From UBA1100 sp964533265 (GTDB lineage Bacteria; Verrucomicrobiota; Verrucomicrobiia; Limisphaerales; UBA1100): a DNA stretch of 6,000 bases. The stretch covers positions 1-6,000 of the forward strand of contig CAZHJW010000150.1 in assembly GCA_964533265.1 (NCBI GenBank), given 5' to 3'. Shown here in pieces: positions 5,850-6,000 of the stretch (positions within the stretch are counted from its first letter, which is position 1; each line of letters starts with the position of its first letter). The notes under the pieces are model-generated. The model was not told the DNA's origin. It did not search any database and saw only the letters and a program-made list of their open reading frames with translations. The position numbers and the translations under genes were made by a program.

Positions 5850-6000
5850 ATGAGCCGTTTAATGTTTCTATTTCTCTTTCTTTTGTTGGTTGGGACGTTG
5901 AAGGCGGCGGATAGTTCAGCCGGAGAGCAACTCCTTGATTTGGGCTGGGGCGCGATAAAAGGTTTTGGGAGTGTTATCAGTAAAGCCCTTTTGCATATGC
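5850..6000 (+). CDS. N-terminus of an exported protein, unknown function, cut by window edge
   Basis: Fifty codons are open from the ATG at 5850 to the right edge. Residues 1-20 form a typical signal peptide: R3, then a run of Leu/Phe (4-14), then GTLKAAD with possible cleavage after A19 or A20. An internal Met at residue 5 (5862) is an alternative start. The mature start (SSAGEQLLDLGWGAIKGFGS, 22-41) contains closely spaced glycines (G32, G34, G38, G40) in an otherwise amphipathic helix. Too little is present to name a family. No Shine-Dalgarno lies at a useful distance. Confidence 0.7.
   Translation, partial: MSRLMFLFLFLLLVGTLKAADSSAGEQLLDLGWGAIKGFGSVISKALLHM

Overview
The window looks like chromosomal DNA from a Gram-negative bacterium of the PVC group, most likely a Verrucomicrobiota-type organism. 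That is an inference. It rests on a pseudopilin with an alanine at the prepilin cleavage site and a late GDG motif, a long secreted SEL1-repeat protein, short lipoproteins, and the general scarcity of Shine-Dalgarno sites at first genes. Base composition is moderate and gene spacing is ordinary. No tRNA, rRNA, CRISPR, transposase or phage gene is visible.

Layout: (1) 1-722, minus strand: a type II secretion/type IV pilin-like pseudopilin, cut by the left edge. (2) 723-859: a divergent intergenic region with a plausible promoter for the next gene. (3) 860-1363, plus: a complete GNAT acetyltransferase of the spermidine/thialysine N-acetyltransferase (SSAT-like) type. (4) 1364-1521: an intergenic region with two TTGACA boxes and no terminator, preceding a probable three-gene plus-strand operon. 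The operon comprises a small lipoprotein (1522-2010), a secreted protein with about 16 SEL1 repeats (2051-4360) and a MORN_2-type repeat lipoprotein (4364-4870). (5) 4876-4910: a strong hairpin terminator, oriented mainly for the minus strand. (6) 4931-5602, minus: a basic, cytoplasmic-looking protein of unrecognised family with an AT-hook-like RGRP motif. (7) 5603-5849: an AT-rich divergent intergenic region with three inverted repeats. (8) 5850-6000, plus: the start of a secreted or membrane protein cut by the right edge.

The most coherent unit is the lipoprotein / SEL1 / MORN_2 lipoprotein cluster. All three products carry export signals and two are built of interaction-type repeats, so they could form an envelope protein-protein interaction module. 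No enzyme is encoded in the cluster and its function cannot be read from sequence. A second pattern is that genes which begin transcripts lack a Shine-Dalgarno and have -10-like boxes only about 7-14 bases before the ATG. The two operon-internal genes have Shine-Dalgarno sites instead. This suggests leaderless or very short-leader mRNAs in this organism.
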